A stretch of 64,000 nucleotides of DNA, taken from contig MQVO02000002.1 in the NCBI GenBank assembly GCA_001986395.2, positions 2,232,001 through 2,296,000 on the forward strand, in the 5' to 3' direction. The notes under the pieces are model-generated. The model was not told where the DNA came from, did no database searches, and saw nothing but the letters and a program-made list of their open reading frames with translations. How positions within the stretch are numbered: position 1 is the stretch's first letter; each line of letters opens with the position of its first letter. Shown piece by piece: positions 26,527 to 38,756 of the stretch. The DNA is from Irpex lacteus (taxonomy: Eukaryota; Basidiomycota; Agaricomycetes; Polyporales; Irpicaceae). Position numbers and translations under genes: made by a program.

Positions 26527-28963
26527 ATGAAGAATATCCTCCGTCAGGGCGGTTACAAACCATTGCGTCTCGGAGAGAAAATTGACCTCCGTGCCCCGCC
26601 ACAACACAGTATGGATTCTGACGAACCAACGACTCCTCTCATACAGCACCCCGCGGAAGGACCGGAGCAGCCCTCTGGCGACCATTCAATGCCACCTCAC
26701 ACTCGATGGGTCGGACATGCGAAGTTCGCCTTCTGTCTGCTGCTCCATGCGATTCTTGTGGCGTGCCACCTGCTACTGGTTATAGTAGGGCACAACAGCC
26801 ATCCACTACACCTCGTCCACAACCACTGGTATACAAAGGGCTTCTTCACTTCAATCAACTTCGGCCCCAATTTCTTGGGCAAGGTCAGGAACAATCCTGA
26901 CCGTTATTGTTTCTTGCTGTTTTAACCTCACTGCAGGCTTACCTTGTTTTGTTGCTGTGGTACACCCAGAAGCTCGCACTTAGACGCAATCTACACAAGA
27001 AACAATCGCTTACTGCAATCCATGATCAAGCAACGGCATGGTTGGGTCTCGGATCCGCTATTCCCGTGATCTGGGACCAATTCAGCACCTGCGTCTCGCC
27101 CCTTTACGTCGCTTACATTTTTCTCTACCTAGCCGGTCTATTCTTGCTGGGCCTCACCATGCCTATGTTACTGAGTATCGGCGCGGTATACGACCACGAA
27201 GCACGATATCTCAATATAACCTCATACCTGGCTGATGCCGGTACCAGTGCTGCAAAGTAAGTTATCCTTCTGATAAATGAAGATACTTTGCCCCTTATTC
27301 ATTCTCCACATAGGATGACAGCCGCCTTCCCTGCTGTAAACCTTCTTCCACTTGCAGGATGGGACATCTCCACTCTTGGATGGCAAGGCAATATGATCTA
27401 CGACATACCAAATTTCCTCGCTCGTCGCGCTGTTCACGTATCCGCAACCCAAGTTCAAGTTCGGTGCTTCGATATCCCCAACGCTACGCAAACCACCTTC
27501 AACGATACATCGGGCACATACTTCTTCCAGGTAGACCCAAGAGTAGAGGATGTAGAGATTGCACCTAGTAAGCTTGTTTATTCCATGGTCGATACTCTAT
27601 CTTTATCACATATACTCGCCAGCGAACAGGGCGATTTACGTTCTCCCGTTAATCATGAAAAACGCCACAAACTCAGCATCAGCTCCGGCAGCTCCCTCTA
27701 CCATGATCGTAGCTTCAACCATGCCTATCCAAGATGATGATGAGTCACGACGGTCCTCTGTTACGAACTTCAGTCCTGCGGTGACCCCACAAACGTGCCA
27801 GTTTCCACATTCTGACTGCGGTAAGCTATTTATTCGTTTTCTTCGCTGATATGGCTGAACTATTTCCTTCTTCGTAACTTAGCAACATTCGCCTCGCTTC
27901 AGCTTTTGGCATGCGATACTAATTTTTATGAGCAGTACGTTGCCGCAATCCCTCAAGTTGGATTGCTCGGTAATGAAACGGGTGCTCCTGTTAAGAATGG
28001 ATGGAGTAACTGGACGCTGCCCGCTCCGCCACGAGATATCGCTCTGAGCATGGTATGTATTGGATATCTCGTACTCGTAAATGGAGATTAATACCGAAAT
28101 GGTGCCTGTTCTATTAGGTCAACCAATTCGGGCAATTCTCCCCACAGAGTAATACAGTCCAGAAGTATCAGCCCGTCGGAAGAAATACCAGTGGCAATTA
28201 CACTTTTTCCATGCTTGAGACGTAAGTGATGTCGTCCCAATCATCGACTGAATACTCACACTGTATGTCCAGTAATATCATGGATACTCTGCGGTTTGAC
28301 CACGAGGATAATGATCAGATCAACCTTGGAGAGCTAGAAATGGCCCTGCAGAGTGCAGTTGCAGCTGTATTTTGGCGAGGTAGGTTCATACTCACTCACA
28401 TTACCGCTCTTGATTACCAGCTCACAAGCATGCGTAGCGTCTGTTCGTATAGCGCTAGAAGTGCAGCTTCCTTTCAGTGGACCCGCACAAAGTTCTCAAG
28501 CGCATGGGGCTCCCTTCCGCTACTCTGTTCAGGTAAGTCATGGTTCTAGGGGAGTTGGCTGCCTACTGATACTTCTCTAATTGCTAGATAACCTTTTGGC
28601 CTGTAAGCATTGGCACTGAATGTCAATATATCTTCTCTCCTCCTTGCTGATAGTCATCTCCCACAGCCAATTGTTGGACTCGCGACGTCTGTCATTATGT
28701 TCGTACTTGCGGTTCTCCTGACGCGACACGCCCAACCTGCCTCACACGAACACGCTGAACTCGAGACAACCGGTGTCCTTCAGCTAACGTGGCTCCTGTA
28801 CAACGCAAAGTGCGCCGACTGCGAGTTGAAGATCGTTGAGCGGATACGCGAGGACAAAACAGGACCTAAAATTAAGGATTTGCGAAAACAAGGTCACAAG
28901 ATTGAAGTTGCAGGGTGGTCGGATAAGTCTGAGCCTCCGAGAGATGGGTCGGACCAGTCGTAA
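26527..28963 (+). CDS. Orphan multi-pass membrane protein, paralogue B
   Basis: Same family as the gene at the left edge. The first exon has a polar N-terminus (PTTPLIQHPAEGPEQP) and a membrane segment (FAFCLLLHAILVACHLLLVI), then HPLHLVHNHWYTKGFF. After a roughly 50-nt intron come LVLLLWYTQKLALRRNLH, LTAIHDQATAWLGLGSA and a double hydrophobic segment ending LGLTMPMLLSIG. Then follow a lumenal domain (WDISTLGWQGNMIYDIPNF; VDPRVEDVEIAP), the LACDTNFYEQ and GNYTFSMLE exons, a last helix (PIVGLATSVIMFVLAVLLT) and a cytosolic tail of about 80 aa ending DGSDQS. The penultimate join YSVQITFWP to PIVGLAT is in phase if the acceptor is the CAG before CCAATTG. Five or six helices are predicted by eye. 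Function unknown. Confidence 0.75.
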
Positions 28964-29915
28964 ACTCTAGCGGCGCCGATCAATAGCGAGATCGTTTCGG
29001 ATAACTCGGATGATGCTGGGTTAGTGGTGGGAATCACTGGACTTAGACCTGTATGATCATGCTGCCTACTAAGTATATGTCCGGAACTTGGTATTGATGA
29101 GGTCATGGAACGCCTTATCAATAGAGGACCTGACGGCTTGCGGGAAGAGACGACGATCGTACTTTTGGAACGAAGTATCGCAGACACTGGCTACCATGCC
29201 ACTACATATTACATATGGGAGTTCGCTGTAGCGAAGAGGGATAGGATACAGGAGTTTGTAGATAGAGATGGCGAGCTTTCTCACAGCTGCCAGTAACTGT
29301 GGATATGTCTGCAGCTACCAAGATTCTCGCCTTGCGTGGCATCCAATAATGCCAGTAATGTTGTGACTTTACCGTGAATAATATTCCCCTTGGTTTCAGT
29401 ATTCACAGCAGCCAAGACTACATATGAACATACGAGTTTAGAGCAGTTTTGCATTCCGCTTCGAAACCTTGCACGTATCTGCTACTATCTCGAGCTCACG
29501 GCGCTCGACGACATAAGACTCGGAGTATTGGGATTACGACGTGTTAAACAACGAAAGAAAGCCCCTGGAGAGAGAATGAAGAAACAAAGGAACGCACAGG
29601 TCGACAAACAGCAACGCGCGCCGAGGAAGCACATTAAATGGAACCCGTAACAACAAAAGACACAAGACGGAGATGAAGAGACTACAGATTTGCTACACTT
29701 TGTCAGTCGGCCTGTGCTTCAAGGTGAACGCAGGTTGATGTCACCGCATCTACCGTGACACGCAGCGTAGGGCCATATGCATCTCTCTGTCAAAGGTTTG
29801 GTATCGTAATCCTGGTTTGTACTCCGCGTCCTGGTACACGTACCATAAGTAGTGCCGATATTATGATGTGGACCTCTGCTAACACATAGTACGTTAGTCC
29901 CGAATTCATACCCTA
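28964..29915. other. Intergenic, no gene recognised
   Basis: Convergent 3' ends of membrane paralogue B (+) and ALG3 (-). Short ORFs only. A basic 86-codon + ORF at 29390-29650 lacks any motif. Confidence 0.45.
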
Positions 29916-31570
29916 TCACTCAATCAGCCGCTTCTTCGGCCCACCCCGTTTGACCTCACCACCTCCCACTGCGGCCACCTTCTCCTTCCCCTCAGGGTAC
30001 CCCAACCAAACACCAGCCAACATTGCAGCGTTAGAAAACACCAAAACCGCAGAAGACGTCGGTGTGGACGGGAACACGTTCCATGCGTATTCTATTCCGA
30101 GGAGCAGGAGTAACCTAGATAATAGGGATTAGAACATGGGTAGGTAAAAGGAAGGGAGGGAAGGAGGACTTACTTGATAGGTACGGGGTATTTGGTTCGC
30201 CATGCGAGGAAGGGGAGCTGTTGGGCGTACCAGGAATAGAACTGGTAGTGTAGAGACCGGGCGAACAGGATCCCGATGAGGTTTGAGGTAAACAGTACGG
30301 TTGTAACGTCTATGTATGCAACATTAGCCTGATGTAGAATCGCTATCATGCGAGGCACGTACAATCAGAAGTCACGCCCGTCATCGCAGGAGCCTCAAAT
30401 GGCCTCCTCAACCCCCTCCTCAAAACAACCCACGCCCCGCCCTGGTCCCGTCTACACCACCTGAGCGCAAACAGCACCAGCACCCCCAAATGGCCCAACA
30501 ACAGCCCCCTCGCCCACGCGCTACTGAGGAACGTCTCCTCATCGACAAACCGCCAGTTGACCGTCCACTTGTATAGGAACACGCGTCCGAGTTCGTATGA
30601 GTATTTTAGATAGGAGCGGGGGTAGGTGTGAAGGAAAGGGGCGCCGAGGAAGGCTTGGGTCGTGAGGAGAAGGGTTAGGTGGAGGAGGGTGGGGAAGAGC
30701 CCGGTGCGTTTGAAAAGGGTGAGGAGGATGGCGGGGAGGTAGAGGAGGGCGGACATTTTTATCGATACTGATGCACTGCGTCATGGCCCAATTGTCAACG
30801 CTCTATTATACTACATGAACGGGAAGAAGATACATACCTGTATAGCAGTATACCCACAGTATTCCATCCTCCTGCGAAAGAGAGCACAGCGGCCTGAGCC
30901 GCCACGACCGACCAACAGTCATTGAACAGCCTCAGTACATATATAGAATGCAGCCTTTTGCTCAACGGCAACAACAGGAGAACCCAGTTAGGCACTCCGC
31001 CGGCTTGGTAGTAGATCGCACAAGTGAGTGCGAGCGAGAGGAGGTAGAGGGCGGAGAATATTTGTTGTGCGGCTGCGATGTTTGTGCCGGAGTTGGTTAG
31101 GAAGTAGAGGGCTTTGTGGATGTAGAGGTGGCCTGCTGGGTATCTGTGGAGAGTAATTATAAGCAGATGGTTAGAGGTGTGAATGAGGTGGGATACGTAC
31201 ACGAGGGGACCTGTGGGCCCGGCTATAAGTGCATAGTCACGTTCGCCCTTCATGTACAGCTCTAGCTGGTACATGTACGTCTCCCAGTCGATCTCTGTAT
31301 CTTTCGATCCAAATCAACACTGTCATTAAGCACATCACACTCTCTATCTTAACACTCTATTCTAGAATACAATCATCACTTACAAGGCACGAACCGAATG
31401 ACGAGCTGTGTGAGCACCGCATCTCCGAGGAGAACGAGCAGCGCAAGCGTCGTGAAGTAACGAGAGTCTGTGAGGAGAGCTATGGCATAACGGAAGAGGT
31501 CGGTGAAGGAGCGGATTGAGAGGAGAGTTGGACTCGGACTTGGTGGTGGTGGTGGTGACGAGGGAGACAT
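29916..31570 (-). CDS. ALG3: Dol-P-Man:Man5GlcNAc2-PP-Dol alpha-1,3-mannosyltransferase
   Basis: ER-membrane enzyme that adds the first lumenal mannose of the N-glycan precursor (GT58). From ATG 31570: Pro/Ser-rich start, helix [20 protein letters not shown], then across a phase-1 intron [16 protein letters not shown], the ALG3 signature. Then GPLVY...[109 protein letters not shown] and [20 protein letters not shown]. It closes with a lysine-rich end (GGPKKRLIE). These match the family in order, with about ten membrane helices. The stop at 29918-29916 follows directly. The start lies 148 nt from the divergent AIG1-like gene, so they probably share a bidirectional promoter (31571-31718). Confidence 0.93.
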
Positions 31571-31718
31571 TGCTGAGTGTGATTGCTTACCTGGTCTCAG
31601 ACTACTCAGTACTATCCCCGCAGCAAGCCCAACCTACCAGTGATATAAGTCCTGCTTATCACAACGACCACGATGCATTACCCCGACCTGACTATCCTCC
31701 TTTCACACTGGAGAACCT

Positions 31719-32712
31719 ATGGCAAGACTCAAACCAGGAGCAATGCTATTGCATTCAGCAGCAGTGGCTGTGATGACCCGAGCCTGGTTTCACCTGGACA
31801 AGCTGCCCAATAATGCGTGGTTGGAGAAGGAGGTGGGCGGGCACCTGCAGCTTCTTACCATACAAGGGTACGTGCATATGTCTTACAGGATATTATGGTT
31901 CATGACTCTCACATGCTCGGGACTTATGGGTTGTCACGGTGATAGGTTGTTGGCGGCGTGGGCAACTATGAGTCTCAGTTTACTTGTAGACGTTGTACCG
32001 TCGCGAAGTGAGTACATAAAGACAAAGTCAAACGAAGAACAAGGAATAATAGGATTGACGTTTACTGGTCACCTCATAGCACTCACGAAGATAAAGAGGG
32101 CATTGTTCATGATAGCCATGCCCGTAAGTCCATACACACAACCCTTAACTTAGCATGCCATAAACCAACTCAGCTCCCGCTCCTCTTCAGCTCGCAGCAG
32201 TCATCTCAAGCACATATTGGCCCCTCCTCCTCCTCTCCCCCCACCTAATCCTCCGCGCAGCACAACCCGAGCCCACCTCCTCTTTCTCCCCCTCCTCTTC
32301 CGAGGTCCCTGAGCTCACGCTCGTGAGGATCCCACTAACCCTCGACCTATCAATCCACGCCGTACCGACCATCGCCCTCACATTCGACTTCTTCCTCTTC
32401 GAAGTCAAGTATTCGAGGAAGACGGCGCGAGTTGGGGGTGCGGGTGTTGTTGCGCTCGCTGCGGTGTTGTATGGTTCGTGGGTTGAGTATTGTGCATCTT
32501 ACAACGGGAAATGTAAGTGGGCGGTTCGTATTGGATTCGCCTCATTATTAGATGATCGCTTGTGGATGGGTTGTGCTGATTTGTGTTTGGTCGGTGACAG
32601 TCCCGTACCCGTACCTAACGAACAGCGAGTTCTCCGTGCGCGTGCAGATATACGCAGGGTCTGCTCTCTTCGCGTACGTCGTCTTCCAGGTGTTGAACGC
32701 TCTCCACTCATG
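31719..32712 (+). CDS. FAR-17a/AIG1-like membrane protein, tandem copy 1
   Basis: AIG1/ADTRP family; animal members are threonine hydrolases that cleave fatty-acid esters of hydroxy fatty acids. Exons: 31719 to about 31868 (MARLKPGAMLLHSAAVAVM... to LTIQG), LLAAWATMSLSLLVDVVPSR, TLTKIKRALFMIAMP, a long exon with SSTYWPLLLLSPHLILRA, LSIHAVPTIALTFDFFLFEV and ALAAVLYGSWVEYCASYNGK, and the last with FPYPYLTNSEFSVRV and LFAYVVFQVLNALHS. The T of LTIQG and the H of LSIHAVP sit where the catalytic Thr and His of AIG1 lie. FPYPYL matches the W-P-Y-P-F family motif. All joins are in phase. The protein is closely similar to the next gene, including intron positions. Confidence 0.87.
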
Positions 32713-33115
32713 AGAGGAGGTATTTACGGTACCGGTTACATGACCTTATGTCACAAGTATGCTTCACTAAGTACTACTGCCTGTCATCCTACTGGATTAA
32801 ACGTGTGCATTTGCCATTTTGCTTCTAATGCGTATATTCAACTGTGATAAGCATTAGCTGTCGCCGTGAGGCCCCCATAAACCTACTACTAGGTCTAACT
32901 TGAGCGAATTGAGAGGGACTGTACTGCTGAGTGTAATTGCTTACTACCCTCGGTATTACAAGCAATTCTATGGGCGTCAATGACCTCGGCATGATATAAC
33001 CACTCGGATGACCATCATCATACATTGCCCCAACCAAAACACTCTCTTTCATCTCTCTTCCTCGTCCCTCCACCCTTCTGCTCTGTTCTCATAGGTACCA
33101 GGCCTGACGATAGCA

Positions 33116-34029
33116 ATGCCATTCAGGTTAGGAGCGGTGTTGTTGCATTCAGCGGCGGTGGCGATTATGGCGCGCGCCTGGTTCCAGCTCGACAAGCTGC
33201 CCAATAATGCGTGGGTTGAGAGGCAGGTTGGGGGGCATTTGCAGTTTTTGACTATCCAGGGGTACGCACTGCAGAATGTGTTAGCAGAGTTACTGTTATT
33301 TAGATGGAAGCTTATTATTTAGGTTGTTTGCTGCGTGGGCTACTATGAGTCTGGGTTTGCTGACGGATGTTGTGCCTTCTCGGAGTGAGTGTTATGTTAT
33401 AAAGCAGGCAAGGAGTAGGAGTGCTGATACCTATGGTCTACCTTGTAGCACTCACGAGAATAAAGAGAGCGTTGTTCATGATAGCCATGCCCGTAAGTAC
33501 CCTCCCAACGCAGCACAATGCACATCGAACCCCTCTCCCCTCTTATAGCTCGCAGCAGTAATCTCAAGCATATACTGGACCCTCCTCCTCCTCTTTCCCT
33601 CTCTAATCCTCCGGGCCCCCGAACCCGGAGAGTTCGGCCCAACCTCCTCCTCCTCCGTCCCCGACCTCATCCGCATCCCCCTCAGCCTCGATCTCTCACT
33701 GCATGCCGCCCCTGGTGTCGCTCTGATACTGGATTTCTTTCTGTTTGAGGAAAAGTTTGGGAAGAGGACGGCGAGGGTGGGAGGTGCGGCTGTTGCGGCG
33801 CTGGCGGCGGTGTGGTATGGGTCGTGGGTGGAGTATTGTGCGTCGTATAATGGGATATGTGAGTCTCTCGTTCGGCTTTCATTCAATCGAGAGGTATACT
33901 CAAACATCATGGGCAGTCCCATACCCGTTTTTGACAACGAACGAGTTTCCGGTGCGCGTGTCGATATACGCAGGGGCTACTGCGTTTGCGTACTTGATCT
34001 TCCAGGCGTTGAACGCTCTCCACTCATAA
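33116..34029 (+). CDS. FAR-17a/AIG1-like membrane protein, tandem copy 2
   Basis: Tandem paralogue of the previous gene with the same exon order. MPFRLGAVLLHSAAVAIMAR and KLPNNAW are shared with copy 1. Then come LTIQG (candidate catalytic Thr), LFAAWATMSLGLLTDVVPSR, TLTRIKRALFMIAMP, SSIYWTLLLLFPSLILRA, LSLHAAPGVALILDFFLF (candidate catalytic His), LAAVWYGSWVEYCASYNGI and the final VPYPFLTTNEFPVRVSIYAG...FQALNALHS ending at TAA 34029. Joins are in phase and no lesions were seen, so both copies look functional. Copy 1 starts 148 nt from ALG3; copy 2 has its own upstream region of about 400 nt. Divergence is mainly in the loop before the catalytic-His helix (acidic/Pro/Ser segment). Confidence 0.87.
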
Positions 34030-34280
34030 GATGGGAGAGGTAGATGATCATGATTGTGCACTGGTTCAGAGTGCTAGAAGTTCGATACTTGCGCAAAACG
34101 CATTTTATTTGTTTCTGTACACGCTGCTAGATTCAAGATTCATTGACTATTCATCTCGACTCCCAGTACCTTATACTTACTCACTAGTTCTCACTTACTG
34201 ATCATGACCTTTCCGAGGCAGCACCGTGACAACTTGAAACTGCTTACCTGCCGCCTCTTCGATCGTGTCGTGCCGAATGA

Positions 34281-34425
34281 GCCTCACGTGTACCTCACGT
34301 GAACGCGTCATAGCGAGTCATGTACATAAGCGCCCATAAAGCCAAGTCACTTTTACTTCCTGGTTTTCGCGTAGATCCAGATCTATATAGCCTTCACATC
34401 TCTTTCCACTTCACTCACGATTACA
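34281..34425 (+). promoter_or_regulatory. Promoter region of argininosuccinate lyase: two CACGTG boxes, one GCN4-like site
   Basis: CACGTG occurs at 34285-34290 and again at 34296-34301, 11 bp apart (one helical turn). GAGTCA, a 6-of-7 match to the amino-acid-control site TGAGTCA, lies at 34315-34320. A weak TATA-like CTATATAG lies near 34383, about 40 nt before the ATG. In fungi CACGTG is bound by bHLH factors and TGA(G/C)TCA by Gcn4/Cpc1, which induces arginine genes. Binding here is inference. Confidence 0.35.
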
Positions 34426-36229
<1,804 letters not shown>

Positions 36230-37175
36230 AGTAGGGGGAGTTGGATTTAAAGTAGGGGAGAGGTGGGTATGGGAGGCGAGGCTGAGAGAGGAGGAAGTAA
36301 AAGGATGGGAAATAAGAGGTGTGCGTACGAGCACAGTTAAGACGTGAATGCAAAAACTGCTCTATACTCGATTTCAGAGAGAGTAGAACAGTTCAGATGA
36401 ACTTGCATGTATCTGAGATGGCGGATCCGGACTTTGACATTTATGTCTGTTGTGAATACTGAAGTCAAAGGGTATACGATTCCCGGTAAATTTACAAGTG
36501 ATTTATATTGCATCATTGGAAGTCGCGATCGGCGAGGATCTCCTGAGTCCTAGACATACTCACGGTAAAACATACGTCAGGATTCAGGAAGCTTAACCTC
36601 TATCTACGAACTCCTGCATTCTATGCCTCTTCACTACAACGAATTCACACATGTAGTATCCAGTAGCGTAGTAGCCAGTGACTAAGTTACTTTATTCCAA
36701 GAGCACGGCCGTTGTCTCTCCCTATCCGTGATTATTGCAACGTTACTGCTTGCACCATGATGAGGTGCCATTGTGCCACTACTACCAATACGTTTTGCCG
36801 CAGCAAGCTGTCCAACCGCATCAGAATAACTACGTCGTGTTGAGTGTCCTTTATAACCATAGTATGTTTGGAATCCCAGCGTTGATTAATATTATTACGT
36901 CACCTACAGTATAGATGGTGGATGCATATACTCAATTACTCAGTACTAATACTTGGCACTACTGTGCACTACTGTAAGATACGACGTCGAGGCTCGTAGA
37001 TAGGAGTGTACTGAGAAGTCGACGACTGTGACAAAAACCCAAGATATGCTGGCGGCGTTATCAACGAAGTGTCTTCAAGTCGCTGCTATCTTCGTCGCAC
37101 ACTGATACTCTGTTGTTTGTGACTGTGAACGTAGAATGTGCGTTGATGAGTCGAGCGTTCACAAGTTTGATACAG
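36230..37175. other. Intergenic AT-richer stretch, no gene recognised
   Basis: Convergent 3' ends of ARG4 (+) and the orphan membrane gene (-). From 36360 to 37060 the DNA is richer in A/T than its surroundings, with repeated short motifs such as CAGTA/TACTG, and has no ORF of note. Confidence 0.45.
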
Positions 37176-38181
37176 TCAACAACAAACATGATCTTCAGCG
37201 CCATTCTGCCTTCTCTCGGCAGAGGGTGGCAGAGTGACCAACGTAGGGTCTTCCTGTGTCTCGGGCAATGACAACACGAACGCGATGCGGGTATTGAGCT
37301 GCCCCACAGCAAGACAGATGAAACAAACTCCCAGAATAAAGAGCAGGACCGTTATTATACTGCTGCTTGCTGGGTGGTGCATATACGGTGGCAGCCTGGA
37401 CTGCACGCTGCTCAAGCTGAAGAATAGGGTGGTGCCGACGGATAGTATCACCCTAAAGTTCAACACCATGTACAGTAGCATCAGCAAACAGACAATATGC
37501 AGTCGATAGATAGGTTGGATCCAGCACGTACCAGATCAGCGAGGCTGGTAAAGTTGCGAGCTCCCGTGCTAGTACGCCGAGCCTGGGAGCAGACGCTAGG
37601 GCCTAAGTGTCACATCAACAGTGATTCTACCACCACTGGCTACTTATAGACAGAGTACTTACTACTAGCTTGTGTAGGCCCGAGGGCAGACTCGGGCAAA
37701 GACCCAAGGCGAACGAGAGTCCATTGCAGAGTGAAATTACGCATATGGCGGCGGTGATTACCCCTATGTATTGAACGAGGGCCACAGGAGCTTTGCGTGC
37801 GATGTGATCACATTTCCTTGAGAGTCAGGGGTGAACTTATCAGAACCACAGAAGTTGAGCCCCAGATGTGCGACAAAACTCACCACCAACCGTAAGCTGC
37901 AAACACTTGAGCGCACACATCAAGTATCCAGGCTTGAATGCAGAGTCGCTCCATTGCATGTGTAGCAGCCTCGTCCCGCACAATAAGGCCTGATTGACCG
38001 CGAGGTTGAGGACCAGTGGCATCCTGAACGAAGCGTATGCGATAAAGATAATGCCGAGGGAGGGAGAGAAGCACGATGCGATCGTAAAAGCAGATGGATG
38101 CACGGCGTAAATTCTGGCACAGTCTGTTGCAGAGTGGCCTTGTGGCCGAGTTGTGCGTTGAAGGTGGGATTGGCTTGCCAT
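37176..38181 (-). CDS. Orphan multi-pass membrane protein
   Basis: Not recognised. A minus-strand chain from ATG 38181 gives a polar start, then FTIASCFSPSLGIIFIAYAS, a second amphipathic helix (LVLNLAVNQALL) and, after a roughly 60-nt intron, LVQYIGVITAAICVISLCN. After another intron comes LLMLLYMVLNFRVILSVGTT followed by IITVLLFILGVCFICLAVGQ. A short polar tail ends EDHVCC at 37176. The two terminal cysteines could be lipidated; that is speculation. Exon borders are tentative. A longer ORF in another frame (38302-37880) overlaps the first exon and has no membrane character. Confidence 0.5.
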
Positions 38182-38756
38182 TGCACAAGTCTGTTGTGCA
38201 AGAGGACGAATTCCCTTCTTCGATGTGTTCCAAGCTCATCTTGGAATATTGAGCAGTCGGGTCATGCATGATGGCCAAGTTCTGGGCGAGTCGGACTGCC
38301 ATCTGCCCTTTGAGATGACTCGGATATAATATATGAGGAAAATCCCTAAAACAGGTGTCCGCAACTTGAAATTCTTGCCGCGGAATGTCTAGATCTGCGC
38401 GGAATTAAGACTCGCACAGTTCGATCACTCCGACGTGACCGCCGATTAAATTTGAATCTAGGCTGGTGCTGTGTCACGTCGAGTTGAGTCGATCCAACTC
38501 GGCAAAACTCGAAATCACGAGTTGAACCGAGTCGAGTTACCAACTGCAGTGTTGTGAGATGACTCAGTCAAACAAGACCAAGCCCGCCCGACTCACTTGT
38601 ACGATGAGCTCGAGACTAGTGGAACCAATATTAAATATTATACATGGCACTATCCAAGAAGGCCCACAAAACTCCTTACTATTAAATCTGATCCAATATC
38701 AATCGAAAACAGAAAATGCGAATACACATACGAGCCTCAAGAATCACACCACACCA

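Noticed and set aside
37880..38302. 140-codon minus-strand ORF with Cys-rich start
   Set aside because: Overlaps in another frame the hydrophobic exon that splices in phase to further membrane helices; itself has no domain.
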